From Mycobacterium pinniadriaticum (GTDB lineage Bacteria; Actinomycetota; Actinomycetes; Mycobacteriales; Mycobacteriaceae), in NCBI RefSeq assembly GCF_026242045.1, contig NZ_JAPJDO010000003.1:124001-188000 (forward strand): a DNA stretch of 64,000 nucleotides, written 5' to 3'. The translations under genes and the position numbers were made by a program. Below, in pieces: positions 7,749-15,606 of this stretch (the stretch's first letter is position 1; each line of letters starts with the position of its first letter). Below the pieces are notes generated by a model. That model saw nothing but the letters and a program-made list of their open reading frames with translations. It was not told the DNA's origin and did no database searches.

Positions 7749-9542
7749 GTGAGCTACGACACGATCATCCGTAACGGCCGCTGGTTCGACGGAACGGGCG
7801 CCCCGTCGGGGATCCGGGATATCGGCATCCGGGACGGCCGCGTCGTCGCGGTCAGCCTGCGTCCGCTGGACGTGACCGGCTGCGCCGATGTCATCGACGC
7901 CGGTGGCAAGTGGGTACTGCCGGGGATGGTCGACGTGCACACCCACTACGACGTCGAGGTGCTCGGTGGCCCGGGCCTGCCGGAATCGGTGCGCCACGGC
8001 GTCACGACCGTCCTACTGGGTTCCTGCTCGCTGTCGACGATCCATGTCGGCGGCAGCGATGCCGGCGATCTGTTCGGGCGGGTCGAGGCGATCCCCCGTG
8101 AGCACGTCATCGCCGCCATCGACGGCGCCAAGACATGGACCACCGCCGAGCAATACGTCCAGGCCCTGGAGTCCCGGGCGCTGGGCCCGAACATCGCGGC
8201 TTTCATCGGCCACTCCGATATGCGCACCGCGGTGATGGGACTGGACAGCGCAACCCGCAAAGATGCACGCCCCAACGCACGTCAGCAATCCGAGATGGAG
8301 CGCATGCTCGCCGAGGCACTCGACGCCGGGTTCGTCGGCCTGTCCTCGCAGCAGTTGCTTTTCGACAAGATCGACGGCGACACCTGCCGCTCGAGGACGC
8401 TCCCGTCGACCTACGCCAAACCGCGCGAGCTGCGCCGGCTCAAATCGCTGCTGCGCAAACGCGGCCGGGTGCTGCAGTCCGGGCCTGACATCCAGAATCC
8501 GCTCAACCTGATATCGCAAGTGGCTCAATCGCTTCCAGTGTTGCGGGACAAGCTCAAGACCAGCCTGCTGTCGGCCGCCGACGTCAAGGCCAATCCGTTC
8601 GCGATCCTGATCATGGGCCCGTTGGCCAAGGCGGCGAACAGGTTTGGCGGCGACTTCCGCTGGCAACACCTGCCGGTTCCGTTCGAGGTCTACGCCGACG
8701 GCATCGACCTGGTGGTGTTCGAGGAGTTCGGTTCCGGAGCCGCCGCCCTGCATCTGCGCGACGAGGTCGAGCGCAACGCTCTGCTGACCGACGAGGGCTA
8801 CCGGCGCCAGTTCCGCAAGGACTACGACACCAAGTTCGGGGTGCGGGTCTGGCATCGCGACTTCTTCGATGCCGAAATCGTTTCCTGCCCTGACGAATCC
8901 GTGGTCGGCAAGTCGTTCGGGCAAGTCGGCCTCGACCGTGGCGGGCTGCATCCGGTCGATGCGTTCCTGGACCTGGTGGTCGAGCACGGCACGAAGCTGC
9001 GCTGGCGCACGACCATCTCCAACCACCGCCCGGAGGTGCTCAAGAAGCTGGCCCGCGACCCCGGTATCCAGATGGGCTTCTCCGACGCCGGCGCGCACCT
9101 GCGCAACATGGCGTTCTACAACTACGGCTTGCGGCTGCTGCGCCATGTGCGCGACGCCGAGCGCAGCGGGCGCCCGTTCATGTCCGTCGAACAGGCCGTC
9201 CACCGGATGACCGGCGAACTCGCCGACTGGTACCAGATCGACGCCGGTCACCTGCGCGAAGGCGACCGGGCCGATCTCGTGATCGTCAATCCCAAACACC
9301 TCGATCGCCACCTCGACGACTACGCCGAGGAGCCCGTCGAGCAGTACGCAGGCCTGCCGCGGATGGTCAACCGCAACAACGACGCCGTCGACCTGGTGCT
9401 GATCGGCGGCCGTGCCGTGGTGCGTGACGGCGAACCGACCGACGTGCTCGGCGTGCACCGCACCGGGAGTTTCCTGCGGGTGGGCCGGCCGACGCCGGCA
9501 CCCGGAACGACGACGGAATCGGAGCTGGCCCATGTCAATTGA
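7749..9542 (+). CDS. N-acyl-D-amino-acid deacylase-like amidohydrolase
   Basis: A 597-residue amidohydrolase resembling M. tuberculosis Rv2913c and D-aminoacylases, which are zinc enzymes cleaving N-acyl-D-amino acids. Visible motifs are the N-terminal strand RNGRWFDGTGAP, the metal-binding HTHYDVE, FIGHSDMRTAVMG, and the late aspartate motif GFSDAGAHLRNM. The C-terminal beta segment GDRADLVIVNP is typical. A TTG at 7740 is in frame, but GTG 7749 matches homologues. The next gene overlaps its end by 11 bases, so the two are probably co-transcribed. Substrate is inferred only from family. Confidence 0.87.
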   Translation: MSYDTIIRNGRWFDGTGAPSGIRDIGIRDGRVVAVSLRPLDVTGCADVIDAGGKWVLPGMVDVHTHYDVEVLGGPGLPESVRHGVTTVLLGSCSLSTIHVGGSDAGDLFGRVEAIPREHVIAAIDGAKTWTTAEQYVQALESRALGPNIAAFIGHSDMRTAVMGLDSATRKDARPNARQQSEMERMLAEALDAGFVGLSSQQLLFDKIDGDTCRSRTLPSTYAKPRELRRLKSLLRKRGRVLQSGPDIQNPLNLISQVAQSLPVLRDKLKTSLLSAADVKANPFAILIMGPLAKAANRFGGDFRWQHLPVPFEVYADGIDLVVFEEFGSGAAALHLRDEVERNALLTDEGYRRQFRKDYDTKFGVRVWHRDFFDAEIVSCPDESVVGKSFGQVGLDRGGLHPVDAFLDLVVEHGTKLRWRTTISNHRPEVLKKLARDPGIQMGFSDAGAHLRNMAFYNYGLRLLRHVRDAERSGRPFMSVEQAVHRMTGELADWYQIDAGHLREGDRADLVIVNPKHLDRHLDDYAEEPVEQYAGLPRMVNRNNDAVDLVLIGGRAVVRDGEPTDVLGVHRTGSFLRVGRPTPAPGTTTESELAHVN

Positions 9543-10002
9543 CACCTCGGCGGTGCCCACTGAGGTCGCCCAGACCGTGCTCGGCATGTGGAAGGCCCTG
9601 TCGAACCGCGACTGGGAGGCGCTCAAGACGTTCCTGTCCGATGACTGCATCTACGTCGACATGCCGGTCGGCCCGATCGCGGCCGCCCGCGGGCCCGAGG
9701 ACATCGTCAAACGGCTCAAGGTCGGCCTGGAACCGCTGGCCGGCTACGAGAACCACGACGGCGTCCTGGTGAGCAACGGCGTGGACACCATGTACGAGCA
9801 TTCCGAAACGTGGACGTTCGCCACCGGCGAGCAGGGAGTGCTGCGTTTCGTCACGGTCCACAAGGTCGAGGACGGCAAGATCACGCTGTGGAAGGACTAC
9901 TGGGACATGAACGGGCTGACCAGCTTCGCGCCATCGGACTGGATGGAGCAACTGGCTCAAGCCGACATGAGCTGGATGTTCGATGCCACCGGGCTGATCT
10001 GA
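9532..10002 (+). CDS. SnoaL-like / limonene-epoxide hydrolase-fold protein
   Basis: A 156-residue alpha+beta cone protein of the NTF2-like superfamily, closest by eye to the limonene-1,2-epoxide hydrolase group: MWKALSNRDWEALKTFLSDDCIYVDMP, then a VEDGKITLWKDYWDM strand pair. It starts at ATG 9532 inside the end of the amidohydrolase gene, so translation is coupled. Whether it is an enzyme or a binding protein cannot be decided from the sequence. Confidence 0.8.
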   Translation: MSIDTSAVPTEVAQTVLGMWKALSNRDWEALKTFLSDDCIYVDMPVGPIAAARGPEDIVKRLKVGLEPLAGYENHDGVLVSNGVDTMYEHSETWTFATGEQGVLRFVTVHKVEDGKITLWKDYWDMNGLTSFAPSDWMEQLAQADMSWMFDATGLI

Positions 10003-10106
10003 GTAACCCGCCTTGGAGCCAGCGGGCTGGGGTACCTAGCAGGGCCGGCTTCTCTATGAATTGGCTGAGAACTTACCGGAACCTCCACGTAGGGTTGCTG
10101 TGGGTA

Positions 10107-10134
10107 TCTGAAATTTGACAACAACGCAAATTTC
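10107..10134 (+). promoter_or_regulatory. Upstream element shared with the 15607 gene
   Basis: TCTGAAATTTGAC (10107-10119) matches 12 of 13 bases with 15570-15582, upstream of the second leader-bearing exoprotein. Here it also forms an inverted repeat, GAAATTT (10110-10116) with AAATTTC (10128-10134). It lies 16-43 bases before the ATG and contains a TTGACA. A regulator site, a promoter part or an mRNA leader structure are all possible. Confidence 0.5.
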
Positions 10135-10149
10135 ACACTCGGAGGTCCC

Positions 10150-11913
10150 ATGGCTGGTGGTCGTCGTCGGGTCGCAGCAAGGCGCACGCAGGCGACGGTT
10201 GGGCGCCGTGTGCCGTTCGGTTGGCTGGGCGCAGGCATGTTCACAGTGGGGCTCGGTGCTGCCGTACTTGGTGGTGCCGGGGCCGCGCACGCCGACGCCA
10301 ACGGATCAGGCTCGGCAAGTGCGCATTCCAGCAACTCCAGGCCATCGAGCGCCGGAAGCTCCAGGCCATCGAGTGCCGGGACCATCAAGAAGCACACCGT
10401 CCATCGGGTGTCTGCCACCGGAACGACCCGAAAGACCACAACAGCCGGATCACCACGTCACATCGCTTTCTCGGCCAGGACGACGTCGAGGGCCGCACAC
10501 TCGACGGCTGCCGCTGCAGTCCCGGCCGCCGACGTTGGTCCGCAACATGTTCTGAGCGGCGGGGAGCTGTTCCTCGGCGGCAATTACATTGAGCTCGGCT
10601 TGAGTTCGGTCGGCTCGTTCGGCTCGTCGACCGGCAGGCCGGCCGGCTTCATCAGCGGCACACCGCCGGGTGACCACCCAGACAGCATCGGCTTCGTCTT
10701 CGACGCCGACGGATTCAATTCCGGAGCTGACAAAGCCCTGGACTTCTACGTGCCGGACGCACCCGAAGAGCGGTGGTCGGTGGGATTCAACAACAGCAGT
10801 TACGCCAGTTTCAGCGCTCTGGCCGGAGACTCGTCCAACACATCTGGACTAACCGATGTCGCCATAGCCGACGGATCCAGCGGCAATACCCTCTCGGGGA
10901 CATTCTCCGCAACGGTGGGCGGAGTTCTCAGGGTCGTTCAAGTCCACACGTTCAAAGTGGACGACAACTACTACAAGACCACGGTGACACTGACGAACGT
11001 CTCCGGCGAGACGCTTCAGAACGTCGAATTCATGCGCTCCTTCGATCCGGACGGAACGCGTTCGGTGGGTGGCGACAACACCACCGTGAACACGATCCTC
11101 GGACAGATCGCCACCGACACGTTCGCGTCGGTGGCCTCGGCGAGCCTGGAAGGCGACGCCTACCAGGTGCAGACCGGTCATCGGGCGGTGGGGTACTTCT
11201 ACTCCACCGATGCCAGCGCAATCGTCTACACCGGCGGTTTCACCAACCCAGATCCGTACGAATTTGACGACGCAAACCAGGCCACCAACTACACGACGAC
11301 AGAAGATGATGCCATTGGCATCATCTTCAAGGTCGGCGATCTCAAGCCGAATGCACCGGTGACCGTCAGTTACTACACCGGTGCAACAATCGACGACAAC
11401 CCTCGCGTGATCGAGGACGACACCGGTGCCCGACCCATCAAGACCGTCGCCTCCACCAACCCATTCATCACAAAATTCAACTCGTTCCTCCAGTCGGACG
11501 AGTACAAGAACTGGATGACACTGGCCGGCGGCATCTCATCCTTGGTCGGGCTGAAGGCTCTGGGAACGGCAGTCAACTTGGTCAACTCCGCCGTCCACGT
11601 CTACGAGGGTGACTGGTTCGCGTTCGGGATGGACGGTGTCCAGGCCGCCGGAGAGGGATTGATGGCGGCCGGCGCCAAGAGCAAGATCGGCTTCGTTTAC
11701 GCGGCCGGGGCCGCAGTCGCGACGATCGGATACGTCGCCGAACTCGCTCACGAGACCGACTGGTCAGACCCCGGGGGGACGGTTAATTACGCAGTGACAC
11801 ATCCTGCCGAGACGATCACTGAGTTCGCCAAGGCCACTGTGCAAGTCGGGGCCCACGTGGGAGCGACCGTCCTCGGTTCCCTGGGCGGATTTCTGGGGAT
11901 CGTCAGAGGCTGA
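10150..11913 (+). CDS. Large exported protein with WLGAG-type leader, orphan body
   Basis: A 587-residue protein starting at ATG 10150 behind a good ribosome binding site (GGAGGT). The leader is basic, then WLGAGMFTVGLGAAVLGGAG, then AHAD with cleavage likely after AHA. A low-complexity Ser/Arg/Thr segment reaches about residue 135. A beta-rich domain (about 140-430) begins GGELFLGGNYIELGL and is dense in Asp/Asn/Thr. The last 150 residues are alanine/glycine-rich and mildly hydrophobic (SLVGLKALGTAVNLVNSAVHVYEG), suggesting helices that contact a membrane or partner. I do not recognise an enzymatic domain. Its leader matches those of the genes at 15607 and 21698. Confidence 0.85.
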   Translation: MAGGRRRVAARRTQATVGRRVPFGWLGAGMFTVGLGAAVLGGAGAAHADANGSGSASAHSSNSRPSSAGSSRPSSAGTIKKHTVHRVSATGTTRKTTTAGSPRHIAFSARTTSRAAHSTAAAAVPAADVGPQHVLSGGELFLGGNYIELGLSSVGSFGSSTGRPAGFISGTPPGDHPDSIGFVFDADGFNSGADKALDFYVPDAPEERWSVGFNNSSYASFSALAGDSSNTSGLTDVAIADGSSGNTLSGTFSATVGGVLRVVQVHTFKVDDNYYKTTVTLTNVSGETLQNVEFMRSFDPDGTRSVGGDNTTVNTILGQIATDTFASVASASLEGDAYQVQTGHRAVGYFYSTDASAIVYTGGFTNPDPYEFDDANQATNYTTTEDDAIGIIFKVGDLKPNAPVTVSYYTGATIDDNPRVIEDDTGARPIKTVASTNPFITKFNSFLQSDEYKNWMTLAGGISSLVGLKALGTAVNLVNSAVHVYEGDWFAFGMDGVQAAGEGLMAAGAKSKIGFVYAAGAAVATIGYVAELAHETDWSDPGGTVNYAVTHPAETITEFAKATVQVGAHVGATVLGSLGGFLGIVRG

Positions 11914-12030
11914 CCAGTTTTCGCCCGGGCTGATGTGAGTAGCGAGGGCCCTGCCCAAACCCGACTCGACGGTCCCGGCGCGCCGCTAGGCTGAGCAGGC
12001 TGGACGGGCACCGATCGTCAGGAGGCAGGG

Positions 12031-12429
12031 ATGCGCAGGATCGTCATCGCTTCGGTAGTCGCGAGCGGGCTGCTCGGCGCGGCAGTCCCGCTGGCCGCGC
12101 CGTCCTCGGCCACCTCATGCCACGAGGCAAGCTGCGTACCGAATGTGGCCCGCAACGTTGTCGGCGGCGCGCCCTGCACGCCGAGCCCGTCGTACGTGTT
12201 CGGGTTCGACGCCCAGAACGGCACTCTCATCTGCGCGGCCAGCGGCGTCTGGATGTCAACGGGTCCGCTGGTCGGTGAGGCTCAGGTCGCACTGCCCTGC
12301 GCCACACCGGGCACCACCGCTCAGGAGCGGATGGCCGGCAACGAGTGGGAGATCAAGGTCCCCGGCGTGCCGCTGCAGTGCACCGGCCCGGCCGGCATCT
12401 CGAAGTGGACGCACTTCGCCCCCGCTTGA
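12031..12429 (+). CDS. Small secreted cysteine-containing protein
   Basis: A 132-residue protein with a clear signal peptide (MRRIVIASVVASGLLGAAVP, cleavage near SSATS). The mature part has six cysteines, which suggests disulfides outside the cell. ATG 12031 follows AGGAGGCAGGG. No domain was recognised. It is convergent with the DUF202 gene, 13 bases apart. Confidence 0.75.
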   Translation: MRRIVIASVVASGLLGAAVPLAAPSSATSCHEASCVPNVARNVVGGAPCTPSPSYVFGFDAQNGTLICAASGVWMSTGPLVGEAQVALPCATPGTTAQERMAGNEWEIKVPGVPLQCTGPAGISKWTHFAPA

Positions 12430-12442
12430 TCACGCACCGTCA

Positions 12443-12820
12443 CTACAGCCGCCACAGCACGACCACCAGGGCGATCAGCCCCAGCACCGCGATCAGGCCG
12501 GCCATCACCCCCGAGATCGAGTACGGCATGGGTCCGAGTTGCGACCTGAGCACCTTCATCTCCTGGTGGTGCTGAATCCAGGCCAGCGTCAGCGCGATCA
12601 GGCCCAACAGGATCAGCAACAATCCCACCACCCAGGGACTGACGATCGGACTGCGCCGGTTCTCCTGCTCGGCCAGATACTGGAAGAACTTGAAAATCGT
12701 GAATCCGAAAGCGATCAGAGACGTGCTCGTGCGGATCCACGCCATCAGCGTGCGCTCGGCGGCCAGTCGCATGCGCTCGACCGCCAGTCGTGTCGTGGTG
12801 TCCAGCTGACGTTCGGACAT
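12443..12820 (-). CDS. YidH/DUF202 family inner-membrane protein
   Basis: 125 residues with an N-terminal amphipathic region (RLAAERTLMAWIRTSTSLIAFGF) diagnostic of DUF202, followed by three transmembrane segments. Function in this family is not well defined. It lies just downstream of the amidohydrolase and GlnA3 genes on the same strand, with a 24-base gap, so it may share their transcript. Confidence 0.85.
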   Translation of the reverse strand: MSERQLDTTTRLAVERMRLAAERTLMAWIRTSTSLIAFGFTIFKFFQYLAEQENRRSPIVSPWVVGLLLILLGLIALTLAWIQHHQEMKVLRSQLGPMPYSISGVMAGLIAVLGLIALVVVLWRL

Positions 12821-12844
12821 CGGACTCTCCTCGGTTACCCGTCG

Positions 12845-13960
12845 TCACAGCGCGTAGACGCGTCTGGCATTGTCACGCCCGATCAGGTCTACGACCCGGA
12901 TCGCATCGGCTTGGCTCCACTGCCCCCGCTCTACGAAGCCGGTCAGCACCGCGGCCATCCCCGCCCGCCACAGCAAGGAACCCAGATAGTGCAGTTCGGC
13001 GGGGCCGAAAGCGTCCGACGAGTAGAGGATCTTGCGGAACGGGGCCAGTTCCAGTGTGCGGGCGATGAATGCCTCTGCACGGGCACCCAGATGATTGACG
13101 CTCAGCCCGACATCGAGATAGACGTTGTTGAACGCCTGCGCCAGATATCCGGCCTCGCGTTCGTACGGATAGCAGTGCAGCAGCACGATCGGCGTCGAGC
13201 CCGACTGGCGCAGGAAGTCCAGCAGCAGAAGCGGATTGGTGCGGTGCAGATCGCAGTCGCGATCGCCCAGGCCGACATGGAACTGAAGGGGTTTCCCGAG
13301 CCGCAACGCCTCGTGCACCCCGAATCGCAGCAGCACCCGGTCGGTCAGCCGCACTCCCCCGGCATCGCGCCAGCGGACCGCCGCGTCGGTGACGGCACCC
13401 GGGTCGGGTTCGGACAGGTCCCCGTCGAATCCGCCGCGGTACGCCAGGACCGTCTTGGTGGCAACCGCATTCGCGCTGCGCTCGTACAGGATTCGCCGAA
13501 ACTCGGCGGCGTAGTCACCCGGGGCCGCCGCGGCCTGTTCGGCGACCTGTTCGAGCCGCACGATTTCACCGACGGCCCCGCCGGAGCTGCGGGCCATCTC
13601 GGGCAGGCCGGCGACGGCGCCGGGCAATCCGGTGTCGATCAGCCAGTCGCTGACCCCTGCGGCGGGCAGGAACACCTGGGCCAGCTGGTCTTCGGTCATT
13701 GCCCCGCGGCGTTCCCAATAGCTATGCGGATCAACATGTTCGGGCAGCCCGATCAGGGGTGCGCAATGCGCTCGCACGGCGAAGCCGAGCTGGGTGTCGA
13801 AGCCGGAATCGAAGTCTGCCAGTGGCTCGATGTTGGCCTCGTTGAGCCCGTTCTCGAATCGCCGGCGATCACCGGCCGTCAGCCAGTAGCCGTGCACGTG
13901 ATTGTCCACCAGGCGCACGTCGGCAATGCGGTCGGCAAGCGCGGATACGTCGGCGGCCAT
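12845..13960 (-). CDS. FluG N-domain-type amidohydrolase (Rv1879-like)
   Basis: About 371 residues, an amidohydrolase-superfamily TIM barrel: the metal-binding HxH is DNHVHGYW near the N-terminus, then FHVGLGDRDCDLHRTNP, LLHCYPYEREAGYLA and a late SSDAFGP aspartate. It corresponds to the N-terminal half of fungal/plant FluG-nodulin proteins, whose C-terminal half is a glutamine synthetase. Here the synthetase is the immediately upstream gene. ATG 13960 is chosen; GTG 13966, directly abutting the synthetase stop, is also in frame. The likely role is hydrolysis of a gamma-glutamyl or related amide, as inference. Confidence 0.85.
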   Translation of the reverse strand: MAADVSALADRIADVRLVDNHVHGYWLTAGDRRRFENGLNEANIEPLADFDSGFDTQLGFAVRAHCAPLIGLPEHVDPHSYWERRGAMTEDQLAQVFLPAAGVSDWLIDTGLPGAVAGLPEMARSSGGAVGEIVRLEQVAEQAAAAPGDYAAEFRRILYERSANAVATKTVLAYRGGFDGDLSEPDPGAVTDAAVRWRDAGGVRLTDRVLLRFGVHEALRLGKPLQFHVGLGDRDCDLHRTNPLLLLDFLRQSGSTPIVLLHCYPYEREAGYLAQAFNNVYLDVGLSVNHLGARAEAFIARTLELAPFRKILYSSDAFGPAELHYLGSLLWRAGMAAVLTGFVERGQWSQADAIRVVDLIGRDNARRVYAL

Positions 13961-13966
13961 GACCAC

Positions 13967-15325
13967 TCACAGACTCCAGGCCATCCGGAACTTCTCGGTC
14001 AGCTGCTCGGGGTCCAGATGCGAATAGGTCTCATGCTCGTACCGGCGAACCGCGACGAGCACGTCGACCGCAGGATCACCGAGGATCGCGCGCAGTCGGG
14101 CCGAAGTGTCCAGTGCCGCGATTTCCTCGGCCTGGTCGGTGCTCAGCAGAACGGTGCCGGCAGCCTCGCGGTCGGCACCGGACAGGGTGGCCGGATCGAC
14201 CGGGGTCTCCGGCGGCAACGGCGCGCCGTTCTCGATGCCGTCGAGGGCCAGCCCGAGGATCGCGGCGGTGGCGAAGTACGGGTTGGCCGACGGGTCCACG
14301 ATCTTGACCTCGACGTTGGCCCCGTATGGATTGCCGGGCCTGCCGTGCAGGAAACGCACGGCCGCTTCCCGGTTTTCGGTGCCCCAGCAGGCGTATGCAC
14401 CGGCCCAGTTGCCTGGCTTCATTCGCAGCCCGGACACGATCGAGCCGCAGAAGATCAGCTGCGCCTCGGGTAGCCCGCTGACGATCCCCCCGATCGCGCG
14501 CTCCCCTTCGGGGGTCATGCCCTGGGCGCCGGTGCCGCCGGCGAACACCGGCGAGTCCCCGCGCTGCAGTGAAAAGTGTTGGTGGGCACCCGAGCCGACA
14601 CTGCCGGCGAAGGGCACCGGGGACAGGCTCACCCGAACGCCGTACTTGCGGGCCACCCTGCTGATGATGATCCGGGCCAGGATCAACTGGTCGGCCGCGA
14701 CGATCGGCGACCTGGGCGTCAGCGAGATCTCGAACTGGTTGATGCCGTACTCGGGGTGGAACTGTTCGATGCCCACCCCGGCGGCGGTCGCCGCCTCGGT
14801 CACGTCCCGGACGAAGCCCTCGTGCTCCAGCACACCGGCGAGGCCGTACTGGGCCCACAGGTTACCCGGCAGGCGATTGCCCTCGGGGTCCACGAGCAGG
14901 AATTCGATCTCATGCCCGACCAGGGCCCGCAGACCCGCCTGCGACAAACGGGATTCGATGCGCGCCAAGGTGCCGCGCGCGCAGGACGGGATCGGGTTGC
15001 CGTCCTGGTCGAAAAAGGACCCCGGCGCCCACGCCAGGCCGTCGTCGAGGGTTCGCAACGCATCCAGATCGATGCGCACCCGTTCGTCACCGACGACGCT
15101 GATGCCCTCGGTGAACGCGATCCCGGCACGGTCGATGCCGAATCCATGCCACACCGGGCTGGCGCCGAGCCCCGGGTCGGCGAACGCGGCGGTCCGGCGA
15201 ATCGGCACGGTCTTCGCGTGAGTCAGGCCGGCGGGGTTGACGACCGTTCCGACGACAGTCCCCACACCGTCGGCTTCCAGTTGGGCGATCACTGCGCCTG
15301 CGAGCGGTGTGGTCATGGCAGCCAT
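13967..15325 (-). CDS. glnA3: Glutamine synthetase-like ligase GlnA3
   Basis: About 452 residues, close to the length of M. tuberculosis GlnA3 (Rv1878). Glutamine synthetase catalytic motifs are present: the metal-binding VGHEIEFLLV, FHPEYGINQFEISL, GSGAHQHFSL and the C-terminal VEVKIVDPSANPYFATAAILG. The housekeeping adenylylation-site Tyr region is absent, as in other GlnA3/GlnA4 types. Streptomyces GlnA3 is a gamma-glutamylpolyamine synthetase, so polyamine or amine glutamylation is more likely than glutamine supply. ATG 15325 is preferred (GAAG upstream); 15316 is possible. It forms a unit with the amidohydrolase downstream. Confidence 0.88.
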   Translation of the reverse strand: MAAMTTPLAGAVIAQLEADGVGTVVGTVVNPAGLTHAKTVPIRRTAAFADPGLGASPVWHGFGIDRAGIAFTEGISVVGDERVRIDLDALRTLDDGLAWAPGSFFDQDGNPIPSCARGTLARIESRLSQAGLRALVGHEIEFLLVDPEGNRLPGNLWAQYGLAGVLEHEGFVRDVTEAATAAGVGIEQFHPEYGINQFEISLTPRSPIVAADQLILARIIISRVARKYGVRVSLSPVPFAGSVGSGAHQHFSLQRGDSPVFAGGTGAQGMTPEGERAIGGIVSGLPEAQLIFCGSIVSGLRMKPGNWAGAYACWGTENREAAVRFLHGRPGNPYGANVEVKIVDPSANPYFATAAILGLALDGIENGAPLPPETPVDPATLSGADREAAGTVLLSTDQAEEIAALDTSARLRAILGDPAVDVLVAVRRYEHETYSHLDPEQLTEKFRMAWSL

Positions 15326-15569
15326 TCTGCCGACTTCACCCACAATTAGCTCGCACCGTATTGGGCTTCCCCACGCACGGCTCGCCATTTCGGATGTCCG
15401 GGACGTCTCGGCCGGTGGGACCGGAGCGATTTCGTCCTGTGGGTGAACGCGGCCGGGCGGAATCGAATGCACCGATGCCCCCCGCGGAGAACTGTTCGTT
15501 GCCACAATCAGCAATCTGTGACTTTCCTAAGAGATTCCGGGCAACTTCTTGCGGATTCAATGCGAATCG

Positions 15570-15600
15570 TCTGAGATTTGACGGAAGCGAAAATTGGGGG
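15570..15600 (+). promoter_or_regulatory. Upstream element matching the one before the 10150 gene
   Basis: TCTGAGATTTGAC (15570-15582) differs by one base from 10107-10119, and a weaker match (GCGAAAATT) follows. It ends a few bases before the GGGGGA ribosome-binding region of the gene at 15607. The rest of the 281-base divergent gap to glnA3 has no other clear signal. Confidence 0.5.
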
Positions 15601-15606
15601 ATTTTA

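Noticed and set aside
12143-14473. 776-residue plus-strand open frame
   Set aside because: It runs across the secreted, DUF202, amidohydrolase and glnA3 genes in antisense; composition is that of a shadow frame.
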